From assembly GCF_020483305.1 (NCBI RefSeq), contig NZ_JACWAB010000002.1, positions 186,001 to 250,000 of the forward strand: a stretch of DNA of 64,000 nt, in the 5' to 3' direction. The position numbers and the translations under genes were made by a program. Source of the stretch: Arthrobacter sp. UM1. GTDB lineage: Bacteria; Actinomycetota; Actinomycetes; Actinomycetales; Micrococcaceae. Of this stretch, positions 51,920 through 64,000 are shown piece after piece; the first letter of the stretch is position 1, and the number at the start of each line of letters is the position of its first letter. The notes below the pieces were generated by a model, which worked only from the letters and a program-made list of their open reading frames with translations, did no database searches and was not told the origin of the DNA.

Positions 51920-52810
51920 ATGGATCACAGCCAGATGACGTTCCACGACCCGCAGCAGGCCACGCCCGCCCCCGGCGTCTCCCCGAGCACGAGGACGCTC
52001 GAGGGCCGCACCGTCCTCATGTCCGGCGGCTCGCGGGGGATCGGCCTCGCCATCGCCGAGCGGGCCGCGCGCGACGGCGCCAACGTGGCGATCCTCGCGA
52101 AGACCGACACGCCGCACCCTGCCCTCGAGGGCACAGTCCACACCGCGGTGGAGCGGATCGAGGCCGCCGGAGGCCGCGGCCTCGCGATCGTCGGGGATGT
52201 GCGCGACGACGATCAGGTGGCCCGCGCCGTGGAGCAGACCGCGGCGGAGTTCGGCGGCATCGGCCTCGTCGTCAACAACGCCTCGGCGATCGACCTCACG
52301 GGGTCCGCGACGATCCCCATGAAGAAGTACGACCTCATGCAGGACATCAACGCCCGCGGCACGTTCCTGCTGAGCCGCCTCAGCATCGAGGCGCTCGCGG
52401 CCGCGGAGAACCCGCACATCCTCACCCTCTCGCCGCCGCTCAACCTGGACCCGCGGTGGTTCGCCTCCAACCTCGCCTACACGATGGCCAAGTACGGCAT
52501 GTCGATGACGACGCTCGGCCTCGCGGCCGAGCTCGCCGAGCAGGGGATCGCGGTCAACTCCCTCTGGCCGGCGACGACGATCGACACCGCCGCCGTCCGG
52601 AACGTCATCGGGGTAGAGGAGCTGGCCGCGGTGAGCCGGACCCCGGAGATCGTCGCGGACGCGGCCCATGCGGTCCTCACCCAGGACTCGCGGGCTGTGA
52701 CGGGCCGGTTCCTCATCGACGAGGAGGTGCTCGCCGCCGTCGGCGTCACGGACTTCTCCCGGTACGCGCACGGCGAGGGGCCTCTCGCCAAGGACTTCTT
52801 CCTCGACTGA
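51920..52810 (+). CDS. SDR family oxidoreductase (HSDL2-like)
   Basis: 296-aa NAD(P)-dependent short-chain dehydrogenase. TVLMSGGSRGIGLAIAERA is the cofactor motif, NNASAID the NNAG-type loop, and the catalytic YxxxK is in YTMAKYGMSM. The protein shape, including LSPPLNLDPRWF and the AKTDTPHPALEGTV loop, resembles the HSDL2/peroxisomal-type SDRs often linked to lipid metabolism. Preferred start is the ATG at 51920. It is divergent from accD. Substrate unknown. Confidence 0.9.
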   Translation: MDHSQMTFHDPQQATPAPGVSPSTRTLEGRTVLMSGGSRGIGLAIAERAARDGANVAILAKTDTPHPALEGTVHTAVERIEAAGGRGLAIVGDVRDDDQVARAVEQTAAEFGGIGLVVNNASAIDLTGSATIPMKKYDLMQDINARGTFLLSRLSIEALAAAENPHILTLSPPLNLDPRWFASNLAYTMAKYGMSMTTLGLAAELAEQGIAVNSLWPATTIDTAAVRNVIGVEELAAVSRTPEIVADAAHAVLTQDSRAVTGRFLIDEEVLAAVGVTDFSRYAHGEGPLAKDFFLD

Positions 52811-52895
52811 GGCGCTGAGGCCCCGGCCGGGGAGGCCCGTCCGGGGCGCCCCCCTCGCGGAGCCGGCCGCCCAGGATGCTCTGAGACCCCCTCGC

Positions 52896-52901
52896 TAGGA
52901 T
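52896..52901 (+). promoter_or_regulatory. Leaderless -10 element for birA
   Basis: TAGGAT is followed by 7 nt and then ATG at 52909. No ribosome binding site is visible, so the birA operon probably starts leaderless. Confidence 0.5.
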
Positions 52902-52908
52902 GTGATCC

Positions 52909-53850
52909 ATGCCCGCTTCCCCTCCCGTTCTCGCCCAGGACGCGCTCGCCGCCGCCCTCGCTGAGCTCGGCGAGGCCTCGCTCGACGTCCGGGTGCTCGA
53001 GGAGACCGGGTCCACGAACGGGGACCTGGTCCAGGCCGTCCACAGCGGCGCCGTCACGAGGCCGTGCGTCATCGCGGCCCGCCACCAGACCGAGGCGCGC
53101 GGACGGCTCGAGCGCTCGTGGGCGGCTCCGCGGGACTCCTCCCTTCTGCTGTCCGTCTTCCTCAGCCCCGAGCACCTCCACGCGGACGGGGACCCCCACG
53201 CTCTGCGGAGCCCGGACGCCTCGAGCACGCGCCGCTCCTCGGCCTTCGAGACGGCCACGGACGCCCTCGGCCTCCTGCCGCTCGCCGTCGGCGCCGCCGC
53301 GGTCGAGACGGTGCGCCGGGAGACGGGGGTGCGGGCGGAGCTCAAGTGGCCCAACGACGTCCTCGTCGGCGGACGCAAGCTCGCGGGGATCCTGTGCCAG
53401 CTCACCCCGCACCGGGGAGGGCTCGGGATCGTCGCGGGCGTGGGCCTCAACGTGGCCCAGTTGCGGGGCGAGCTGCCCGTGGACCGCGCCACCTCGCTCG
53501 CGCTGGAGGGGGCCGAGTCCGTGGACCCGAACCGGCTCGCGGCCGCGCTCGTGGCCGCGATCCTGCGCCGGAGCCGCACGGTGCTCGTGGACCGGGACCT
53601 CGCCTCCATCGCCTCCCTCATGTCCACCGTCGGCGCCCGGGTCCGCGTGGAGCGCGTGGCCGAGGACCCCGCGCAGGACGTCGTCGGGACCGCCACCGGC
53701 CTCGCCCCGGACGGCGGCCTCATCGTGGTGCGCGAGGACGGCGTGACGGAGACCGTCCACGCCGGGGACGTGTGGCACCTCCGGGACGCGGAGGCGCCGC
53801 GCACCCCGCAGCCCGGCCGGGAGGCGGACCGCCAGGAGGCGGGCGCGTGA
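52909..53850 (+). CDS. birA: Biotin-[acetyl-CoA-carboxylase] ligase
   Basis: 313-aa class I biotin protein ligase without the DNA-binding N-terminus, so not a repressor. ETGSTNGDL and the biotin/ATP loop region (HQTEARGRLERSW, where the usual GRGR reads ARGRLER) are present. ELKWPNDVLVGGRKLAGIL is the family signature, and GVGLNV follows. A C-terminal SH3-like domain ends the protein. It has a roughly 30-residue insertion after residue 90 (HADGDPHALRSPDASSTRRSS). It attaches biotin to the BCCP lysine of the carboxylase subunit in this region. Overlaps the next gene by GTGA. Confidence 0.92.
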   Translation: MPASPPVLAQDALAAALAELGEASLDVRVLEETGSTNGDLVQAVHSGAVTRPCVIAARHQTEARGRLERSWAAPRDSSLLLSVFLSPEHLHADGDPHALRSPDASSTRRSSAFETATDALGLLPLAVGAAAVETVRRETGVRAELKWPNDVLVGGRKLAGILCQLTPHRGGLGIVAGVGLNVAQLRGELPVDRATSLALEGAESVDPNRLAAALVAAILRRSRTVLVDRDLASIASLMSTVGARVRVERVAEDPAQDVVGTATGLAPDGGLIVVREDGVTETVHAGDVWHLRDAEAPRTPQPGREADRQEAGA

Positions 53851-54422
53851 GGATCCATCTCGGCGAGGGGGAGCACGTCATCCTGGCGGAGCGTCCGAGC
53901 GGACAGTCGCTCGTGTGGCCCTTCGTCCGGCTCGTGCTCGGCGTGCTGGTGCTCGGCGCGGCCCTCTCCGCGGCGCGCGTGCTCTGGACCGGGACGCGGT
54001 TCGCCGCGGCCGGCTCGCTGCCGGACCTCGTCCTCGGATGCATCGGCGCGGCCCTGGCCCTCTGGGTGCTCAACGCGCTCAGCCTGCGGAGGATCCGCCA
54101 CTGGCTCTTCACCTGGTACGTCCTCACGAGCGAGCGGCTCATCCTCCGCCGCGGCGTCGGCGGCCGGATCGAGGACAGCGTGCCGCTGCCCGCCGTCTAC
54201 CGCGTGGACATCCGCCAGGCCTGGACGCAGCGGATGACCCGCACCGCCTCCCTCCGCTTCTCCGTGGCGCAGGGAACCCAGTTCACCCTGAGAGACGTCC
54301 CCAACGCGCCCGTCTTCCGCGCGGAGATCGTGGACGCGATCTCGAAGGCGCAGCAGCGCCACTGGCACCACCCCATGCAGCCCGGCCCCGTCCCCGCCGG
54401 CGCCGAGAGAGGATACGCATGA
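53847..54422 (+). CDS. PH domain-containing membrane protein
   Basis: 191-aa protein. An N-terminal cytoplasmic stretch (HLGEGEHVILAERPSG) leads into two helices (residues about 28-48 and 58-76). The bacterial PH (bPH2-like) domain follows, opening WYVLTSERLILRRGVGG and continuing VPLPAVYRVDIRQAW. Such PH proteins form membrane-associated assemblies of unclear role. GTG at 53847 overlaps birA and its stop overlaps the cyclase ATG by 4 nt, so the three genes are one unit. Confidence 0.85.
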   Translation: MRIHLGEGEHVILAERPSGQSLVWPFVRLVLGVLVLGAALSAARVLWTGTRFAAAGSLPDLVLGCIGAALALWVLNALSLRRIRHWLFTWYVLTSERLILRRGVGGRIEDSVPLPAVYRVDIRQAWTQRMTRTASLRFSVAQGTQFTLRDVPNAPVFRAEIVDAISKAQQRHWHHPMQPGPVPAGAERGYA

Positions 54423-55657
54423 GCTCCGTCGTCGTCCCCCGCGAAGAACCCGAGCCGAACGGAGAGGAGCCGGCCGAAGAGGAGCCGCGCCCGCTGACGC
54501 TCTCGATGCCGATCATCCGGCCCGGCGCGCCCATCTCCGACTACCCGAGCAGCTTCCCCGACCGCCGCTCCGGCGAGCTGGCCGGCCGCGCGATCGGCGC
54601 GAGCCGCCCCGCGGACCAGGCGGCCACGGACGAGGCCGTCGAGCGCCTCCAGAACATCCTCCTCGGCTCTGAGCGCACGCTGCGCCGGCGCGAGGTGGCC
54701 AACGGCGCGGGGGTCTCCCTCCTCTCCGCGCGGAAGCTCTGGCGGGCGCTCGGCTTCCCGGACACGGCGGACGACGACGTCGCGTTCACCCCGCAGGACC
54801 GGACCGCGCTGGACACGCTCGTCTCGCTCGTGAGGGACCGGAACCTGACCGAGGACGCCGCGATCTCCATCACCCGCTCGATCGGGCAGATGACGGACCG
54901 CATGGTCGTCTGGCAGGTCGAGGCGCTCATCGAGGAGATGATCGCCCACCAGGGCCTCTCCGACGAGGAGGCCCGGCGCCGGCTCGTCCACGAGATGCCG
55001 AGCCTCATCGAGACGCTGGAGAGCTCGATCGTCTACGCGTGGCGCCGCAACCTCAACGCGGCCGTGGACCGGCTCGCCGTCCGGTCCGACTCGGGCCCGG
55101 ACACGAAGGGGCACGGCACGGGCGCCGGCGCCGACAGGGCCCTGCCGCTCGCCCGGGCCGTGGGCTTCTGCGACCTCGTCTCCTACACGGCGATGTCCCG
55201 GCAGATGTCGGACCGCACGCTGGCCCAGCTGGTGCACCGGTTCGATCGGACCTGCTCCGAGATCATCTCCGTGGGAGGAGGCCGGCTCGTCAAGACGATC
55301 GGCGACGAGGTCCTCTTCATCGCCGGGACCCCGGAGGAGGGCGTGGAGATCGCGCTGGCGCTCGCGCAGGCGATCAACGACGACGACAAGCTCCCGCCCG
55401 CCCGCGTCTCCCTCGTGTGGGGCCGCATCCTCTCGCGGCTCGGGGACATCTACGGGCCCACGGTCAACCTGGCGGCCCGGCTGACCTCGCTCGCCGAGCC
55501 CGGGACCGTCCTCACGGACGCGCCCACCGCCTCGGTGCTCTCCGGCGACGACCGCTACGTGCTCCTGCCGCAGGCCATGCGCTCCGTGCGCGGCTTCGGG
55601 GAGATCCAGCCCGTGACGGTGGCGCGGGGGCGGGGCAGCGGCCTCAGCATCGACTAG
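54419..55657 (+). CDS. Class III adenylate cyclase (soluble)
   Basis: 412-aa cytoplasmic protein. Residues 1-230 are helical, lacking membrane segments, and resemble the autoregulatory N-terminal region of actinobacterial cyclases (TLRRREVANGAGVSLLSARKLWRALGF). The catalytic domain runs from about 246 to 400. The first metal Asp is in GFCDLVSYT, the second in KTIGDEVLFI, and GDIYGPTVNLAARL provides the transition-state Asn. A Lys before the second Asp and an Asp in GDIYG fit adenine specificity. Operon with birA and the PH-domain protein. Confidence 0.9.
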   Translation: MSSVVVPREEPEPNGEEPAEEEPRPLTLSMPIIRPGAPISDYPSSFPDRRSGELAGRAIGASRPADQAATDEAVERLQNILLGSERTLRRREVANGAGVSLLSARKLWRALGFPDTADDDVAFTPQDRTALDTLVSLVRDRNLTEDAAISITRSIGQMTDRMVVWQVEALIEEMIAHQGLSDEEARRRLVHEMPSLIETLESSIVYAWRRNLNAAVDRLAVRSDSGPDTKGHGTGAGADRALPLARAVGFCDLVSYTAMSRQMSDRTLAQLVHRFDRTCSEIISVGGGRLVKTIGDEVLFIAGTPEEGVEIALALAQAINDDDKLPPARVSLVWGRILSRLGDIYGPTVNLAARLTSLAEPGTVLTDAPTASVLSGDDRYVLLPQAMRSVRGFGEIQPVTVARGRGSGLSID

Positions 55658-55702
55658 ACCGCGCCCCGCCCCCGGGCCCGTCAGCGGGGACCGGTCCGCA
55701 CG

Positions 55703-60925
<5,223 letters not shown>

Positions 60926-60973
60926 GCTAGAGAACAGAATCCAGACCCTGAAACACCAAGGAACTGATTACCC

Positions 60974-61270
60974 ATGAGCGCTTTCAGCGTTGACGAGATG
61001 GCCCACCTGGCCGGTCTCGCCCGCATCGAGATGAGCGAGTCGGAGCTGCAGCAGCTCTGCGGCGAGCTCGGCGTCATCGTCGACTCGGTCAAGAGCATCA
61101 GCGAGGCGGTGGGGGAGGACGTCCCCGCCACGAGCCACCCGATGCCGCTTGCGAACGTCATGCGCGAGGACGTCGTCGGCCAGACCCTGACCCAGGACGA
61201 GGCCCTCTCGGGCGCGCCGGACAGCGCCGAGGGCCGGTTCAAGGTCCCCGCGATCCTCGACGGCGAATAA
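60974..61270 (+). CDS. gatC: Asp-tRNA(Asn)/Glu-tRNA(Gln) amidotransferase subunit C
   Basis: 98-aa GatC, which bridges GatA and GatB in the transamidosome. [22 protein letters not shown] is the conserved opening helix; the C-terminus ([15 protein letters not shown]) is the usual GatA-contacting segment. An AAGGA ribosome binding site is 11 nt before the ATG, and a TAGGCT -10-like element is at 60923-60928, overlapping the upstream stop. First gene of gatCAB, 8 nt before gatA. Confidence 0.95.
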   Translation: MSAFSVDEMAHLAGLARIEMSESELQQLCGELGVIVDSVKSISEAVGEDVPATSHPMPLANVMREDVVGQTLTQDEALSGAPDSAEGRFKVPAILDGE

Positions 61271-61278
61271 GGAGAACC

Positions 61279-62835
61279 ATGAGCATCATCACCCTCTCCG
61301 CCGTGCAGATGGCGGACAAGCTCGCCGCGGGCGAGATCACGAGCCGCGAGCTCGTCCAGGCGCACCTCGACCGGATCGCCGAGGTCGACCCGAAGGTCAA
61401 CGCGTTCCTCCACGTCAACGCCGAGGAGGCCCTCAGCGTCGCGGACGAGGTGGACGCGGACCGCAAGGCCGGCAAGCCCCTGCACCGCCTCGCGGGCGTG
61501 CCCATCGCGGTCAAGGATCTCATCGTGACCAAGGGCCAGCCGACCACGGCCGGCTCGAAGATGCTCGAGGGCTGGGTCTCGCCGTACGACGCCACGGTGA
61601 TCGAGAAGATCCGCGCGGCGAAGCTGCCGATCCTCGGCAAGACGAACCTCGACGAGTTCGCGATGGGCTCCTCCACGGAGCACTCCGCCTACGGGCCCAC
61701 GCGCAACCCGTGGGACCTTGACCGCATCCCCGGCGGCTCCGGCGGCGGCTCGGCCGCGGCCGTGGCGGCCTTCGAGGCGCCGCTGGCCCTCGGCACGGAC
61801 ACGGGCGGCTCCATCCGCCAGCCGGGCGCGGTGACGGGCACCGTGGGCGCCAAGCCCACCTACGGCGGCGTGTCCCGCTACGGCGCCATCGCCATGGCGA
61901 GCTCGCTCGACCAGATCGGTCCCGTGACCCGGACGGTCGAGGACGCCGCGCTCCTCCAGGAGCTCATCGGCGGCCACGATCCCAAGGACTCCACGTCGCT
62001 TCCCGAGGCCCTCGAGGGCCTCGCCGAGGCCGCCCGGACGGGCGGAGGGGGCTCCCTCGCCGGCCTGCGCGTGGGCATCGTCGCCGAGCTCCAGGGCGAG
62101 GGCTACCAGGACGGCGTCGAGGAGCGCTTCAAGGAGGCCGTCGAGCTGCTGCGCGGCGCGGGCGCGGAGATCGTGGAGGTCTCCTGCCCCAACTTCGTCC
62201 ACGCCCTGAGCGCGTACTACCTCATCATGCCCTCGGAGGCCTCGAGCAACCTCGCCAAGTTCGACGGCGTCCGCTACGGCCAGCGCCGCCTGCCCGAGAA
62301 CCCGCCCGTGACCATCGAGCGGGTCATGTCCGCCACCCGCGCCCACGGGTTCGGGCCCGAGGTCAAGCGCCGCATCATCCTCGGCACCTACGCCCTCTCG
62401 GCGGGGTACTACGACGCGTACTACGGCTCCGCGCAGAAGGTCCGCACGCTCATCCAGCGGGACTTCGCGGCGGCCTTCGAGAAGGCGGACGTGCTCGTCT
62501 CCCCGACGGCGCCCACGGTCGCGTTCGAGCTCGGCTCCAAGCTGGACGACCCGCTCGCCATGTACCTCAACGACGTGGCGACGATCCCCGCCAACATGGC
62601 CGGCGTGCCCGGCATCTCCGTCCCGGCCGGCCTCTCCGAGGGCCTGCCCGTCGGCGTCCAGTTCCTGGCGCCGGCCACCGAGGACGCCCGCATGTACCGA
62701 GCGGGCGCGGCCCTCGAGAAGCTCCTCGAGGAGAAGTGGGGCGGCCCGCTCCTCGGGAAGATCCAGGACCTGACGGCGGCGCCGGCCGGCTCGGCCGCGG
62801 ACGCAGCCTCGAACGACGCAGCAGGAGAGCACTGA
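61279..62835 (+). CDS. gatA: Asp-tRNA(Asn)/Glu-tRNA(Gln) amidotransferase subunit A
   Basis: 518-aa amidase-signature enzyme that releases ammonia from glutamine for tRNA amidation. The catalytic Lys is in [12 protein letters not shown], and the Ser-cisSer-Lys triad region in [33 protein letters not shown]. Length and motifs are standard. It works with GatB and GatC, so Glu-tRNA(Gln) is probably the precursor for the tRNA-Gln found in this window. The stop overlaps the gatB ATG (TGATG). Confidence 0.97.
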   Translation: MSIITLSAVQMADKLAAGEITSRELVQAHLDRIAEVDPKVNAFLHVNAEEALSVADEVDADRKAGKPLHRLAGVPIAVKDLIVTKGQPTTAGSKMLEGWVSPYDATVIEKIRAAKLPILGKTNLDEFAMGSSTEHSAYGPTRNPWDLDRIPGGSGGGSAAAVAAFEAPLALGTDTGGSIRQPGAVTGTVGAKPTYGGVSRYGAIAMASSLDQIGPVTRTVEDAALLQELIGGHDPKDSTSLPEALEGLAEAARTGGGGSLAGLRVGIVAELQGEGYQDGVEERFKEAVELLRGAGAEIVEVSCPNFVHALSAYYLIMPSEASSNLAKFDGVRYGQRRLPENPPVTIERVMSATRAHGFGPEVKRRIILGTYALSAGYYDAYYGSAQKVRTLIQRDFAAAFEKADVLVSPTAPTVAFELGSKLDDPLAMYLNDVATIPANMAGVPGISVPAGLSEGLPVGVQFLAPATEDARMYRAGAALEKLLEEKWGGPLLGKIQDLTAAPAGSAADAASNDAAGEH

Positions 62836-64000
62836 TGACCGACCTTGTCTCATACGAAGAGGCTCTCGGCGCCTACGATCCGGTCCTCGGCTTCGAGGTG
62901 CACGTCGAGCTCAACACCAAGACCAAGATGTTCTCGGACGCGCCGAACGAGTTCGGCGACGAGCCCAACACCAACGTCACCCCCGTGGACCTCGGCCTGC
63001 CGGGCGTCCTCCCGGTGGTCAACAAGGCCGCGGTGGAGTCCTCGATCCGCCTGGGCCTCGCCCTGAACTGCCAGATCGCGGAGTCCTGCCGGTTCGCCCG
63101 GAAGAACTACTTCTACCCGGACACGCCGAAGAACTTCCAGACCTCGCAGTACGACGAGCCGATCGCGTTCGACGGCCACCTCGACGTCGAGCTCGAGGAC
63201 GGCACCGTCTTCCGCGTGGAGATCGAGCGCGCCCACATGGAGGAGGACGCGGGCAAGCTGACGCACGTCGGCGGCTCGACCGGCCGCATCCAGGGCGCCG
63301 AGTACTCCCTCGTGGACTACAACCGCGCGGGCGTCCCGCTTGTCGAGATCGTGACCAAGCCGATCGTCGGCGCCGGGGACCGCGCTCCCGAGCTGGCCCG
63401 GGCCTATGTCACGGCCATCCGGGACATCGTCAAGGCGCTCGACGTCTCCGACGGCCGCATGGAGCGGGGCAACGTCCGCTGCGACGCGAACGTCTCGCTC
63501 ATGCCCAAGGGCGCGTCCCAGTTCGGCACGCGCACCGAGACGAAGAACGTGAACTCCACGCGCGCCGTCGAGCACGCCGTCCGCCACGAGATCCAGCGGC
63601 AGGCGGCCGTGCTCAACGCCGGCGGCACCGTGGTCCAGGAGACCCGCCACTGGCACGAGGACACGAAGGCCACCACGTCCGGGCGACCGAAGTCGGACGC
63701 GGACGACTACCGCTACTTCCCGGAGCCGGACCTCGTCCCCGTGGTGACCACGGCCGAGATGGTCGAGGAGCTGCGCGGAACCCTCCCCGAGATGCCGGCG
63801 GTGCGCCGCAAGCGCCTCAAGGAGGAGTGGGGCTACGCGGACAAGGAGTTCCGCGACGTCGTCAACGCGGGCCTGCTCACCGAGATCGAGGAGACCATCG
63901 CGGCCGGGGCCACGCCTGCGGCGGCCCGCAAGTGGTGGATGGGCGAGATCTCCCGCCTGGCCAAGACCAAGGACGTGGAGCCCACGGAGCTCGGCGTGCG
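62835..64000 (+). CDS. gatB: Asp-tRNA(Asn)/Glu-tRNA(Gln) amidotransferase subunit B, 5' part
   Basis: The frame is open from ATG 62835 to the window edge, about 388 residues. [22 protein letters not shown] is the GatB signature, and [17 protein letters not shown] and [18 protein letters not shown] follow. [13 protein letters not shown] is the central conserved block. The C-terminal YqeY-like tail lies beyond base 64000. It phosphorylates the glutamyl or aspartyl group on tRNA before amidation. ATG overlaps the gatA stop. Confidence 0.97.
   Translation, partial: MTDLVSYEEALGAYDPVLGFEVHVELNTKTKMFSDAPNEFGDEPNTNVTPVDLGLPGVLPVVNKAAVESSIRLGLALNCQIAESCRFARKNYFYPDTPKNFQTSQYDEPIAFDGHLDVELEDGTVFRVEIERAHMEEDAGKLTHVGGSTGRIQGAEYSLVDYNRAGVPLVEIVTKPIVGAGDRAPELARAYVTAIRDIVKALDVSDGRMERGNVRCDANVSLMPKGASQFGTRTETKNVNSTRAVEHAVRHEIQRQAAVLNAGGTVVQETRHWHEDTKATTSGRPKSDADDYRYFPEPDLVPVVTTAEMVEELRGTLPEMPAVRRKRLKEEWGYADKEFRDVVNAGLLTEIEETIAAGATPAAARKWWMGEISRLAKTKDVEPTELGV

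Noticed and set aside
52812-52860. Possible terminator between the SDR gene and birA
   Set aside because: Several overlapping GGCC/CCGG palindromes are present, but none forms a single clear stem at the right place.

Overview
This is about 64 kb of very GC-rich DNA with dense, overlapping genes, many GTG and TTG starts, and actinobacterial hallmarks: an AccD/AccE acyl-CoA carboxylase beside a fused biotin carboxylase-BCCP subunit, a DUF2505 protein, an LpdA-type flavoprotein, and the order tRNA-Gln, glmU, prs. I infer an actinobacterium of the order Micrococcales, most likely Micrococcaceae. The genus cannot be settled by eye.

About 0.1-27 kb is an exopolysaccharide or capsule locus wrapped around a housekeeping island (tRNA-Gln, glmU, prs at 5.2-7.8 kb). 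It carries a WcaF-type acetyltransferase, four GT4 and two GT2-like glycosyltransferases, two nucleotide-sugar dehydrogenases, an aldo/keto reductase plus GMC oxidoreductase pair, an OafA-type acyltransferase with an SGNH domain, a second acyltransferase, an SGNH hydrolase, an O-antigen-ligase/polymerase-like protein, a Wzx-like flippase and a Wzz/BY-kinase. GlmU supplies UDP-GlcNAc, which one of the dehydrogenases could oxidise. Scattered in the locus are three proteins that look like one unexplained set: a stand-alone PqqD-like protein, a PF14907-like nucleotidyltransferase, and an HprK-like P-loop protein with a PqqD-like C-terminus. No priming phosphoglycosyltransferase is visible, so it may lie upstream of base 1.

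About 27-40 kb holds the repair translocase mfd, a GNAT acetyltransferase, a ThrE-type exporter, a nucleoside-salvage run on the minus strand (punA, phosphosugar mutase, deoC), and a plus-strand pair made of a MauE-thioredoxin fusion and an LpdA-type quinone reductase. From 40.2 to 41.05 kb is a gene-free stretch with a duplicated 112-bp repeat built from ACACCCG motifs in opposing orientation, next to a 14-C homopolymer.

About 41-57 kb has two MHS-type transporters flanking an M20 amidohydrolase, then acyl-CoA carboxylase genes (biotin carboxylase/BCCP, AccE, AccD), maf, a DUF885 peptidase-like gene, a short-chain dehydrogenase, and birA with a PH-domain membrane protein and a class III adenylate cyclase. 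A CYP152-type P450 with OleT-like active-site residues follows.

About 57-64 kb reads ligA, an inositol-monophosphatase/GNAT fusion, gatC, gatA and the 5' part of gatB, which is cut by the window edge. Seven genes between 37 and 57 kb have a -10-like hexamer ending 6-7 nt before the start codon, which points to leaderless transcripts.
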